NCBI RefSeq assembly: GCF_045223415.1
Contig: NZ_JBEQZJ010000049.1
Coordinates: 1 to 26,132, forward strand
Direction of reading: 5' to 3'
DNA: 26,132 nucleotides
Source: Hoskinsella mucinilytica
GTDB taxonomy: Bacteria; Bacillota_I; Bacilli_A; Erysipelotrichales; Erysipelotrichaceae
The notes below the pieces were generated by a model. It ran no database searches, was not told where the DNA came from, and worked only from the letters and a program-made list of their open reading frames with translations. The stretch's first letter is position 1, and every line of letters begins with the position of its first letter. The translations under genes were made by a program, and so were the position numbers. This document shows positions 6,577 through 14,574 of the stretch, piece after piece.

Positions 6577-8470
6577 GATAGATCCATACCTCCCCTTGTT
6601 CACCTAAGGTCGTCCCTGCTTCAGGCATTTGTTCCATAACAGTATCTCCTTCTCCTATGAACGTGAACGTAATACCTTCCTGTTGTACCTCTTTTTTCTT
6701 TTTTCCTACAAAGTCCTTGACCTTTACATTTTCGGTTTCCGGCCATACCAGTTTCTTCGGTATTTGATCATCAACCTTCTCCACACCAAGATATGGTAAA
6801 ATATCCTCGTAACAAGCCTTTGCAATTGGCGCTATGACCGTTCCTCCATATAACACATCATTTTTCGGACTATCAGCCGCAATATATAATACGATTTTGG
6901 GATCATCGATTGGTGCTGCACTCAAAAAAGATAAGACATAATTCGAACTAGAGTAAACCCCATTTTCTGCTTTCTGTGCTGTTCCTGTTTTTCCTCCGAT
7001 TTTATAGCCTTCCATATAGGCAGGCTTACCTCCACCATTGGCAACCACACTTTCCAAAGCATAGCGCATCTTTTTACTTGTATCCTCTGATATTACTTTT
7101 CTGTTTACGGTCGGTTTCTGTTCCATGATAACTTCATCACTGATAGGATCATTTACGCTTTTTGTGATATAGGGCTTATATAAGGTACCGCCATTGACGA
7201 TAGCCGAAAATGCTGTTACCAACTGAATTGGTGTGACACTCAATCCCTGTCCAAAAGCCACGGTTGCCTGTTCTACTTCTCCCATTGCTTCTTTTTTAAA
7301 CATGATTCCTGAACTTTCTCCCGGAAGATCGATTCCTGTTTTTTCTCCGAAGCCAAACTTTTTCACATATTCAAATTCATTATCCAATCCCATTCTTCTC
7401 GAAATTTCCACAAAGCCCGGATTGGAGGAATTTTCTAATACTTGTAGGAAAGTTTGTAGACCATGACCTCCTGCTTTCCAAGACTTGATCCTTGCACCGC
7501 CTACCATCTCATAACCATGATCCATATACGTATCTTTAAACATATCAAACAGGTTTAATTCCAGTGCAGAGGCAAAGGTCACTGATTTAAATGTTGAACC
7601 AGGCTCATAGCTCATCCAGATCGGCAAGTTACGATTATAAACATCACTGGAATAGTCTTGATAATGATTAGGATCAAAATCAGGCTTACTCACCATAGCC
7701 AACACTTCCCCGGTATTAGGATCCATTGCCAAAGCCAAGGCACTTTTCGGACTGTATTTTTTTACTAGATTGTTAATTTCTCGTTCAAGGATATCCTGTA
7801 TGTTAGAGTCAATGGTCAATTTGACATTCATACCTCTTCCTGGTGCTTCATAATTTTCCTGGTATAGTTCTACATTATGTCCCTTTGCGTCAAAAGGTAT
7901 ATGAAGTGCACCACTTTTCGCTGTTAAAATTTCATCATATTGTAGTTCTAATCCCGCAAGCCCTTGGTTATCGATTCCGGTAAACCCCAAAACTTGAGCC
8001 AGATAATTGTTATTGGGATAATTACGTAAACTATCTTGTACCAGATAGACTCCATCAAGATCCATTTCTTCTAATTTTCTAGCTTTATCATCACTGATCA
8101 ATCGTCCTTCCGGTTGAATCTTTTGCGTAGATACATGCTTAGATATGGTTTCTTTGATCTTTGCTTTATCAGCTTCCAGCACTTCGCTAAGCTTTTCTGC
8201 TGTTTGATCAGCATCTTTGATTTGAGCTGGTACAACCATAACGCTTGTACTAGGGATATCATGAGCCAGCACTTTCCCATTTTTATCCAAAATAGAACCA
8301 CGAAGTCCGGCAACGGTAAAATCACGTTCCCATAAGGAGAGAGCCTTTTCCATAATATCTTCATGATGAAAAATCTGTTCATATCCAAGTTTTCCTAAAA
8401 TACAGCCAAAAATCATGATCGTACATAGAAAAATGACCGTGATTCTTTTTTTCACTTTACCTCGTAGCAT
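6554..8470 (-). CDS. spoVD: Class B penicillin-binding protein, SpoVD-like, one PASTA domain
   Basis: A membrane-anchored DD-transpeptidase. At 638 residues it is close to Bacillus SpoVD (about 646). Order of parts: one N-terminal transmembrane helix (about 10-28), the dimerisation domain opening with RGSILDKNGKVLA, then the transpeptidase domain with SxxK (EPGSTFK, Ser292), SxN (SSN, 348-350) and KTG (494-496), and one C-terminal PASTA domain (about 580-635). The start is ATG 8468-8470, behind GAGGTG; the GTG nine bases upstream is part of that ribosome site. Position between pbpB and murE is as in Bacillus. The two cysteines that control Bacillus SpoVD are both Ser here (Ser330, Ser349). 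It could be a second vegetative FtsI-type PBP rather than a sporulation one. Confidence 0.88.
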   Translation of the reverse strand: MLRGKVKKRITVIFLCTIMIFGCILGKLGYEQIFHHEDIMEKALSLWERDFTVAGLRGSILDKNGKVLAHDIPSTSVMVVPAQIKDADQTAEKLSEVLEADKAKIKETISKHVSTQKIQPEGRLISDDKARKLEEMDLDGVYLVQDSLRNYPNNNYLAQVLGFTGIDNQGLAGLELQYDEILTAKSGALHIPFDAKGHNVELYQENYEAPGRGMNVKLTIDSNIQDILEREINNLVKKYSPKSALALAMDPNTGEVLAMVSKPDFDPNHYQDYSSDVYNRNLPIWMSYEPGSTFKSVTFASALELNLFDMFKDTYMDHGYEMVGGARIKSWKAGGHGLQTFLQVLENSSNPGFVEISRRMGLDNEFEYVKKFGFGEKTGIDLPGESSGIMFKKEAMGEVEQATVAFGQGLSVTPIQLVTAFSAIVNGGTLYKPYITKSVNDPISDEVIMEQKPTVNRKVISEDTSKKMRYALESVVANGGGKPAYMEGYKIGGKTGTAQKAENGVYSSSNYVLSFLSAAPIDDPKIVLYIAADSPKNDVLYGGTVIAPIAKACYEDILPYLGVEKVDDQIPKKLVWPETENVKVKDFVGKKKKEVQQEGITFTFIGEGDTVMEQMPEAGTTLGEQGEVWIYLGNDSVK

Positions 8471-8488
8471 GTTATACACCTCATAATC

Positions 8489-8496
8489 AGTGTATG
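8489..8496 (-). promoter_or_regulatory. Possible sigma-E-like -10 of the spoVD-like gene
   Basis: CATACACT on the minus strand, 18 bases before the start codon, matches the consensus -10 of the sporulation sigma factor SigE. No convincing -35 is found 14-15 bases upstream, so this is only a hint. A separate promoter is expected because a terminator lies just upstream. Confidence 0.25.
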
Positions 8497-8547
8497 ACCA
8501 ACAAGAAAAAAGCAGAACATGCTTATGTAATGTGGTTCAAATGATAC

Positions 8548-8579
8548 AAAAAAGAGATATTCATAATACAGAATACCCC
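8548..8579 (-). terminator. Intrinsic terminator between the two PBP genes
   Basis: On the minus strand GGGGTATTC pairs with GAATATCTC over 9 bp (two G-T pairs) around an 8-base loop, and six T follow. It would end the mraZ-rsmH-ftsL-pbpB transcript about 300 bases after the pbpB stop, so the spoVD-murE-mraY-murD part needs its own promoter or read-through. Confidence 0.75.
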
Positions 8580-8879
8580 TTTCTGATATATTGACTCATC
8601 GCTCTTCCAAAATGAAATCCGAATGTCTAATCACAATGAATCATCCATCAATGATATCTTGGTCTATCATAAGTCAGATACCTAAAAACATACATCATTC
8701 AAAATTCAATCTATGCATACATATAAAGGAACGAATGCCGCAACTTTCATCATACTATTTATCTTCGATAGCAAACGATTGTGTGATTATCGGTGAACTA
8801 GCTTCTATGACCGCTTTACCACAATACTCAATTCGTTGTCTTTATTTGATTGATTCCATTTCAATATTAGACATTTACA
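8580..8879. other. Non-coding or decayed 300-base tract between PBP genes
   Basis: No convincing gene. The minus-strand frames show protein-like stretches, for example CGKAVIEASSPIITQSF near 8760-8815, but these are broken by several stop codons (TAA, TAG, TGA). The plus strand is open for 102 codons from TTG 8591 to 8899, but it lacks a ribosome site, has an odd Ser/Ile/His-rich composition and runs into the 3' end of pbpB. It may be a degenerate gene remnant, a long 3' untranslated region or an RNA element; I cannot decide from the sequence. Confidence 0.4.
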
Positions 8880-11063
8880 TTATTTTAGTTTTACTGTAAT
8901 CTCGCTATCTGCATTGATAGCTTGTCCTTTTTTCACGCTTTGTTGGTAGACAGCTCCACTACCTTCCATCTGAATTTGAATCCCGGTTAATTTCCAGAAG
9001 GCTGTCACATCTTTCATGGTCCATCCACTCATATCCGGCATGGTAATTTTGGTACCATCCGTTAATAAGAAAATATTTTGACCACTGATGATTGCTTCCT
9101 CAGATGCGGGATATTGAGAGATGACACTGGTACCATTACCGATGATCACTTTATCTACACTCATGCTCTTTAATTTATTCTCTGCATAATCCAAAGAATG
9201 ATTAACTAAAGATGGCATGGTATATTCTTCATAGTGATTCGTTTTCTTTTCACTGTTGGCATTTGAAGAAGCTCCGGTAATACCTTGAGCAGTTAAAATT
9301 TCACGCATTGCATCTTTAAAATATTCACGGCTGAAATTGGTATAATCGCCGCCTTCAAATGCATAGTATACCATGACTTGAGGATCATCTGCAGGCGCCG
9401 CTGCCATGACAGAGATGGTCCATCTACCACCAACATAGCCTTTAGAAGATGAAATCTCACCGGTACCAGTTTTCGCAATGACATCGACATCATCCATTTT
9501 AAATACCGTACCTGTACCTTCATCCACTACCTGTTTCATTAGTTTTTTCATATACTGACTGGTTTCTTTGGAAATCGGTGTTCCTACTTGCTGTGGTTCA
9601 TATTGTTCGATCACCTTATGAGAATTACTATCCTCAATACGATCAACAACATATGGTCGCATCATTTTTCCATCATTTAAAATGGCAGTATATCCTTGTA
9701 CCATTTGAAGCGCCGTTACATTGATACTTTGTCCAAAGCCGGTAGATAATTTTTCTGCAGCATAATTAAAATTAATATTTCCTGTTGGATTTTCTATAAA
9801 CGGAATATCTACGCTTTTTAAAAAGCCAAACTTATCCAAATAATTACGATAGATATCCGGTGTAATATAATTGGTCAATAATTCACAAATCGCAATATTA
9901 CTGGAAATTGCAAAACCTTTATCAAAAGAAAGTACGCCATGGGTTTTCCCTTCCGCATCTTTGATCGGGCTAGTGATAGCTTCACTTTGAGAACTCACAC
10001 GTATGATTTTTCCATCTTGTGTTTCAGAAAAATAAAACACATTTGCGGTATAGTCTTTATTATATGGATATTTCCCACTATCTAAAGTTGCCGAATAGGT
10101 AAATCCTTTCATAACGGATCCCGGTTCATAAATGGATGTATTATAATCCGCATAGTTTTCCAAGTCATTACGTGTATTTAAATCAAAGGAAGGATAACTG
10201 GTCCATCCTAAGATCTTCCCTGTTTTAACTTCTACTGCAAGCGCCCATCCTTTTGTGACCTTGCCAGGAAACTTCATCGTTTTCTGCATTAAATTTTCCA
10301 AAGCAAGTTGCGCATTTTGATCAATGGTTAAAACCACATCATTCCCATCTTGCTTATATTTATTTGTGTAACTGGTTCCTGGTAACGTATTGCCATTCTT
10401 ATCAATTTTACTGACAACTTCTCCATCGCTACCGGTAAGCTGTTCATTCATAGTGCCTTCCAAGCCCATTTTACCCAAAATCTTCTTTTGTTCTTCATCA
10501 TATTGTGCATATCCGATCAAACTACTCGCAAAATAACTATTTGGATATTTACGTTCCACTGTCATGGTAAATTCTATCCCAGGAAGATCAAGTGCTTCAA
10601 TGCTCTCCTTAACGGTAGGGCTGAGTTTTTTTCCTTTGGTTCCCAACTCTGTTTGATATTTCCCTGCCGCTTTCGCATCACTCAACTTATTCTTGACATC
10701 ACTTTCTTCCATACCAAGTTTTTCACTTAAAAGTTTTGCCGTATGATCGATATCCGTTACATAAGCAGGAACATCACCGATTCCTTTTCTGCTTTCATCT
10801 AAATAGGCAATCAACGTATAAGTATTTTCATCTGTCGCAATGATTTCGCCATTGCGATCATAGATGGTTCCTCTGCTTGCCGTTACGGTTGAAGTTTTTG
10901 TTTCATTCCCATACGTTTCTTTATAAGCAATGATATCTTGACCACTTCTTAAATGCGTATGTGTAACCACAGTAAAAAGGACATTGGACACAAGGATGAA
11001 TGTCACAAGTCCCATGATGATAGCCATAGATAATAATGTACGCTTGCTTCTTCTTGGATTCAC
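8880..11063 (-). CDS. pbpB: Class B penicillin-binding protein, PbpB/FtsI-like, two PASTA domains
   Basis: A division transpeptidase that cross-links septal peptidoglycan. At 727 residues it is close to Bacillus PBP2B (716). A single transmembrane helix (about 10-33) is followed by the dimerisation domain (SRGTIYDRNGEIIA). The transpeptidase domain has SxxK (EPGSVMK, Ser316), SxN (SSN, 387-389) and KTG (531-533). Two C-terminal PASTA domains cover about 615-669 and 672-727. The start is GTG 11061-11063, behind AAGGTG with 8-base spacing; the next in-frame Met is residue 13, inside the helix. It lies 25 bases after ftsL, so it belongs to the mraZ-rsmH-ftsL-pbpB operon, which probably ends at the terminator at 8548-8579. 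Confidence 0.94.
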   Translation of the reverse strand: MNPRRSKRTLLSMAIIMGLVTFILVSNVLFTVVTHTHLRSGQDIIAYKETYGNETKTSTVTASRGTIYDRNGEIIATDENTYTLIAYLDESRKGIGDVPAYVTDIDHTAKLLSEKLGMEESDVKNKLSDAKAAGKYQTELGTKGKKLSPTVKESIEALDLPGIEFTMTVERKYPNSYFASSLIGYAQYDEEQKKILGKMGLEGTMNEQLTGSDGEVVSKIDKNGNTLPGTSYTNKYKQDGNDVVLTIDQNAQLALENLMQKTMKFPGKVTKGWALAVEVKTGKILGWTSYPSFDLNTRNDLENYADYNTSIYEPGSVMKGFTYSATLDSGKYPYNKDYTANVFYFSETQDGKIIRVSSQSEAITSPIKDAEGKTHGVLSFDKGFAISSNIAICELLTNYITPDIYRNYLDKFGFLKSVDIPFIENPTGNINFNYAAEKLSTGFGQSINVTALQMVQGYTAILNDGKMMRPYVVDRIEDSNSHKVIEQYEPQQVGTPISKETSQYMKKLMKQVVDEGTGTVFKMDDVDVIAKTGTGEISSSKGYVGGRWTISVMAAAPADDPQVMVYYAFEGGDYTNFSREYFKDAMREILTAQGITGASSNANSEKKTNHYEEYTMPSLVNHSLDYAENKLKSMSVDKVIIGNGTSVISQYPASEEAIISGQNIFLLTDGTKITMPDMSGWTMKDVTAFWKLTGIQIQMEGSGAVYQQSVKKGQAINADSEITVKLK

Positions 11064-11088
11064 TTATACCACACCTTGCTTATCAACA

Positions 11089-11397
11089 TCATTCTTTGTT
11101 TCCGTCGATGACAGTTACATTATCTTGGTTCGTTTTCAGATTTTCTTTCTCTGCGACCTTCATGATATTTTCTCTACTTTGTAAATTGGTCACAGTCGTT
11201 TCCAAATCTGCTACTTTTTCTTCTAATTCCTTTTGATTTTGTTCCAGCTTGGTCTTTTGTACAGATAAGCTGTAGTTATAGCTTTGAAGACCATATTTTG
11301 CACCTAAAAAGACCAGTATTGCTACTGTAAACATTAAAGTTGCCAAACCTTCAATTCTTAATTTTCTTTTTCTTTTCACGATTTTTGCTTTTGCCAT
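11089..11397 (-). CDS. ftsL: Cell division protein FtsL
   Basis: A short bitopic division protein (102 aa) that acts with DivIB/FtsQ and DivIC/FtsB at the septum. A basic cytoplasmic N-terminus (KAKIVKRKRKLR) is followed by one transmembrane helix (about 17-37) and a coiled-coil region (about 42-85) rich in Lys, Glu and Leu heptads. Sequence is poorly conserved in this family, so the call rests on topology, size and position between rsmH and pbpB. The start is ATG 11395-11397 with AGGGTG upstream; the gap to rsmH is 12 bases. Confidence 0.88.
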   Translation of the reverse strand: MAKAKIVKRKRKLRIEGLATLMFTVAILVFLGAKYGLQSYNYSLSVQKTKLEQNQKELEEKVADLETTVTNLQSRENIMKVAEKENLKTNQDNVTVIDGNKE

Positions 11398-11409
11398 TTC
11401 TTGTTCACC

Positions 11410-12342
11410 CTACCTGACTCTTTCTATTATTCTTAATTTCGCACTATGGCTTCTATTATTTTCTTCTAATTCTTCTTCGCTTGCGATGATCGGTTTTCGA
11501 TTGACCAATCGATATGGCGCTTCCTCAATCTCACTTGGAAGAAGTGGAATTCTTTTATCAATTTGTGGTCCCTTGCTTCTTGAGGCAAAAGTTTCTTTCA
11601 CAATACGATCCTCTAATGATTGAAAGCTGATGACTGCTAATCTTCCGTTTGGCATCAACAGATCCAAAGCATCTTCTAATACGATTTGTAATTCTCTTAA
11701 CTCATCGTTGACCGCAATACGAATTGCTTGAAACACCTTTTTCGCCGGATGTCCTTTTTTATTTAACACTTTGCTAGGTAATGCTGATTTAATTACATCT
11801 ACCAATTCAAAGGTCGTATCGATTGGTTTTACCGCTCTTGCTTGTTCTATTTTTCTTGCGATTTGTTTGGAAAAGGATTCTTCTCCATATTGATAGAAAA
11901 TGCGAACCAATTCATGATAATCCCATGTATTTACGATTGTCCAAGCACTGATTTCTTGTGATTGATCCATACGCATATCCAAAGGAGCATCGAAACGATA
12001 ACTAAATCCTCGTTGTGCTTCATCAAATTGTGGACTGGATACACCTAAATCTAATACCATCCCTGAAATAGAGGTGATACCATATTTCGTCAATTCTTTT
12101 TTCAATTGTGAAAAACGGTTGTGAATAAGTGTAAAGTTATCCCCAATCTTTGATAAACGTTCTCTTGATTCCGCTATGGCACTTTCATCACGATCAAAAG
12201 CGTATAAATGCCCATTCGGTATTCTTTTCAGTATTTCTGAACTATGGCCGCCTCGTCCTAGCGTACCATCCACATAAATACCATCAGATTGAATATGTAA
12301 TCCCTCAATGCTTTCCATCAATAACACACTGTAGTGTTTCAT
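11410..12342 (-). CDS. rsmH: 16S rRNA (cytosine-1402-N4)-methyltransferase
   Basis: An S-adenosylmethionine-dependent enzyme that methylates N4 of C1402 in the 16S rRNA decoding centre (formerly MraW). At 310 residues it has the family length. Motifs: VDGTLGRGGHS (SAM-binding loop), YAFDRDESAI, MVLDLGVSSPQFDEAQRGFS, DAPLDMRMD, KGHPAKKVFQAIRIAVNDEL and VISFQSLEDRIVK. The start is ATG 12340-12342, whose last-transcribed neighbour overlaps the mraZ stop by one base (TAATG), a classic coupled junction. Its conserved place is behind mraZ in the dcw cluster. Confidence 0.97.
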   Translation of the reverse strand: MKHYSVLLMESIEGLHIQSDGIYVDGTLGRGGHSSEILKRIPNGHLYAFDRDESAIAESRERLSKIGDNFTLIHNRFSQLKKELTKYGITSISGMVLDLGVSSPQFDEAQRGFSYRFDAPLDMRMDQSQEISAWTIVNTWDYHELVRIFYQYGEESFSKQIARKIEQARAVKPIDTTFELVDVIKSALPSKVLNKKGHPAKKVFQAIRIAVNDELRELQIVLEDALDLLMPNGRLAVISFQSLEDRIVKETFASRSKGPQIDKRIPLLPSEIEEAPYRLVNRKPIIASEEELEENNRSHSAKLRIIERVR

Positions 12343-12773
12343 TACATCAAAAACTCCGTAAGGTTTTCAGCGATTTCTTCAAAAGAATCGCTTCCTTCTT
12401 CTTCTACAGGTTCCCAGGCTTCTTTTGCCCAGATTTCTACATGGTTTGCGGCACCGATGATACAGCATTCCTTTTGAATGGATGCGATCTTGATGAGGGA
12501 TGCGGGAAGTAAGATCCTTCCCTGATTGTCAATATCACATTCAGCAGCTTTGCTCGTCATCATACGGACGAACATACGAGCATCTTTCTTGGTAGAAGGT
12601 AATTGCATGAGCTGTTCATAAATCTTTTCCCATTGTTCCTTGGTATACACAGCTAGACAACCATCTAATCCACGTGTCACGATCACATGCTCACCTAGTT
12701 CCTCACGAAACTTTGCAGGAATGATGATACGCCCCTTCTTATCAATATTGTGTGCGTACTCACCCATGAACAT
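12342..12773 (-). CDS. mraZ: Transcriptional regulator MraZ
   Basis: A 143-residue DNA-binding protein with two AbrB-like SpoVT domains. It represses or tunes its own operon by binding repeats upstream of mraZ. The two copies of the signature are visible: YAHNIDKKGRIIIPAKFRE (about 6-24) and CDIDNQGRILLPASL near the middle. The frame opens at GTG 12786-12788, but that codon is part of the ribosome site GGAGGTG. ATG 12771-12773, six bases after it, gives the normal MFMGEY start. It is the first gene of the division operon, with a good promoter and MraZ box ahead. Confidence 0.96.
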   Translation of the reverse strand: MFMGEYAHNIDKKGRIIIPAKFREELGEHVIVTRGLDGCLAVYTKEQWEKIYEQLMQLPSTKKDARMFVRMMTSKAAECDIDNQGRILLPASLIKIASIQKECCIIGAANHVEIWAKEAWEPVEEEGSDSFEEIAENLTEFLM

Positions 12774-12784
12774 GCGATTCACCT

Positions 12785-12801
12785 CCACTTTCTACCACTT
12801 T
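12785..12801 (-). promoter_or_regulatory. MraZ box (two AAAGTGG repeats) overlapping the mraZ ribosome site
   Basis: On the minus strand AAAGTGG occurs twice, at 12795-12801 and 12785-12791, with a 3-base gap and so a 10-base period. This matches the AAAGTGG-N3 repeat type described for MraZ targets. The downstream copy runs into the mraZ Shine-Dalgarno (GTGGAGGTG). A third clear repeat is not seen. Confidence 0.75.
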
Positions 12802-12819
12802 CTGCTACTAATCACCACC

Positions 12820-12848
12820 ATTATACCTCTTTTCATTATCTTTGTATA
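12820..12848 (-). promoter_or_regulatory. dcw cluster promoter (mraZ)
   Basis: TATACA (12843-12848), a 17-base spacer and a perfect -10 TATAAT (12820-12825) on the minus strand. An AT-rich stretch with A- and T-tracts follows upstream (12849-12900). The leader would be about 40 bases and contains the MraZ box. Confidence 0.8.
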
Positions 12849-12915
12849 GAAAAAATGCAAATTTTTTCAATTAACATTTTTTACCAATTTTCCCTTTCTT
12901 TTTCGCTTTTCTCTC

Positions 12916-12946
12916 AAAAAAAGCGAGAACCTGATAAAGTTCTCGC
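12916..12946 (-). terminator. Intrinsic terminator of clcA
   Basis: A perfect 8-bp stem (GCGAGAAC/GTTCTCGC, 12923-12930 and 12939-12946, 8-base loop) is followed on the minus strand by seven T. It starts one base after the clcA stop codon (12948-12950) and ends the polC-clcA unit. Confidence 0.9.
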
Positions 12947-12947
12947 T

Positions 12948-14519
12948 TCATTCCCATGATTGTGTACAACACTTTTCCAACTCATGTTGAATATATGGTG
13001 CATCATCGTCATTTAATAGTGCTATTAAGGTATCTCCTGTATGGAGCATTGTACTACCTTTTGGTATGATTTCCTTGCCTTGTCGTTCAATACTGATGAT
13101 CAAACATTTATTGGGCCATTTTACATCTTTGATTGCTTGATCACAAATAGGAGAACCTAGTTGAACCACACATTGTACGATATGTTTTTCTCCACCGAAA
13201 GCATCTGGATTTACGCCGTTTTTTATCAACAAGCGATGCAATAAGCTTTCATATATCGGCTCACAACGCAACAAGGAAGCACATAGATATGCAACCAAAG
13301 AAACAATGGCAAGTGGTAGTAAATGAGTTAGTGTTCCTGACATTTCCGCAATCAATATGATACCGGTAATCGGTGCTCGTACAATTGCCGCAAAAGCTCC
13401 TGCCATCGCCATAATGATGAAATTGGTAAGAAATCGTTCTGGAAAACCAAACATCTGAATTGCGATGCTTCCAAAAATCGCTCCTACAAAGCTTCCTAAT
13501 ACCAGCAATGGAAAAAAGATACCACCAGGTGCCCCAGAACCAAAACTAATCAAGGAAAAAGCAAACTTACATACCAGAAGCAATAACAAAGTTTCGATTA
13601 CAAAGTTATGTCCTTCACTCAGCATCTCGATCATGCGATGTCCACTCCCCAATACCTCTGGTAAACAATATGCCAAACATCCGGCTATCAATAGCGGTAT
13701 CATCACACCATATCCTGAAAGATTCCATTTTCTAAACAACGCTTGTACTTTCATAGTTGCCTTATTATAAAGCACACCACCCAATCCACATAACATACCA
13801 AGCAATAAGATCATGCCATAATAAGACAATGGTAAGGTTTCCTCTACTACAAAATGAAAGGCAGGCGATAAACCGAAGACATTCCTTGAAATAAAATCCC
13901 CGGTAACCGAAGCACACATCACACTGATCAACACCGATACACTGAAGTTTTTATGAATTTCTTCTAATGCAAACATCACACCAGCAAGCGGAGCATTAAA
14001 CGCCGCTGATAAACCCGCTGCTGCCCCACATGTCAACAATAAGCGCTCCTCCATTTTTACCTTATGAAAAATTTTGGAGATCCCCTTTCCTGCCATGGCA
14101 CCTAATTGGATACTTGGTCCCTCTCTTCCAAGTGATAAACCACCGCAAGCACATAATAGACCGCCTGTGATCTTCGCCAATAACACTCGATACCATTTCT
14201 GATCGATGAACGACATCATTTCCCCTTCTACTTGAGGAATACCGCTTCCAGAGATCAATGGTTCCACTTTTAATAACCATGCTACCATAAAGCCTATGAT
14301 GATCAAAACAACAAACCATCCGACAAGATACCATAGATTCTTTTGGATCATCGTCGTCACCCAGGTGATTCCCTCTTCTGCATAGCCTAAAAGAATGCGA
14401 TAGACCACTGCAATCAAGCCTGCAATCAGACCTGTTGCGATCCCCTCTAGGATCAACATATATTTAAAATGGTCTGCAGTATTCAAAACATGCATGGTCG
14501 AACCCCTTTTTGTTTTCAT
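12948..14519 (-). CDS. ClC-family chloride transporter with C-terminal TrkA-C (RCK) domain
   Basis: An integral membrane anion channel or H+/Cl- exchanger. With the chosen start it has 523 residues and about ten or more hydrophobic helices. The selectivity motifs are present: GSGIPQ (about 91-96), GREGPSIQ (about 131-138, with the gating Glu133) and GSGAPGGIFFP. The last 85 or so residues resemble a TrkA-C domain (LGSPICDQAIKDVKWPNKCLIISI, GDTLIALL), a ligand-sensing module fused to some bacterial ClCs. Three starts are possible: GTG 14558, ATG 14519 (GAGGG, 5-base spacing, chosen) and ATG 14495 (AGGGG, 7-base spacing, equally good). It lies 55 bases after polC with no terminator between, so co-transcription is likely. 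Whether it transports chloride or fluoride cannot be told. Confidence 0.92.
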   Translation of the reverse strand: MKTKRGSTMHVLNTADHFKYMLILEGIATGLIAGLIAVVYRILLGYAEEGITWVTTMIQKNLWYLVGWFVVLIIIGFMVAWLLKVEPLISGSGIPQVEGEMMSFIDQKWYRVLLAKITGGLLCACGGLSLGREGPSIQLGAMAGKGISKIFHKVKMEERLLLTCGAAAGLSAAFNAPLAGVMFALEEIHKNFSVSVLISVMCASVTGDFISRNVFGLSPAFHFVVEETLPLSYYGMILLLGMLCGLGGVLYNKATMKVQALFRKWNLSGYGVMIPLLIAGCLAYCLPEVLGSGHRMIEMLSEGHNFVIETLLLLLVCKFAFSLISFGSGAPGGIFFPLLVLGSFVGAIFGSIAIQMFGFPERFLTNFIIMAMAGAFAAIVRAPITGIILIAEMSGTLTHLLPLAIVSLVAYLCASLLRCEPIYESLLHRLLIKNGVNPDAFGGEKHIVQCVVQLGSPICDQAIKDVKWPNKCLIISIERQGKEIIPKGSTMLHTGDTLIALLNDDDAPYIQHELEKCCTQSWE

Positions 14520-14574
14520 AACATCCCTCTTTCTTATCATGATCCTTTCAACTTTCACTCGATTTTGCTATCGA

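Noticed and set aside
8591..8899. Plus-strand open frame of 102 codons in the gap between the PBP genes
   Set aside because: Starts with TTG without a ribosome site, has an unusual Ser/Ile/His-rich composition and overlaps the pbpB 3' end. It is more likely a chance frame opposite a decayed tract; kept only as a note to the region.
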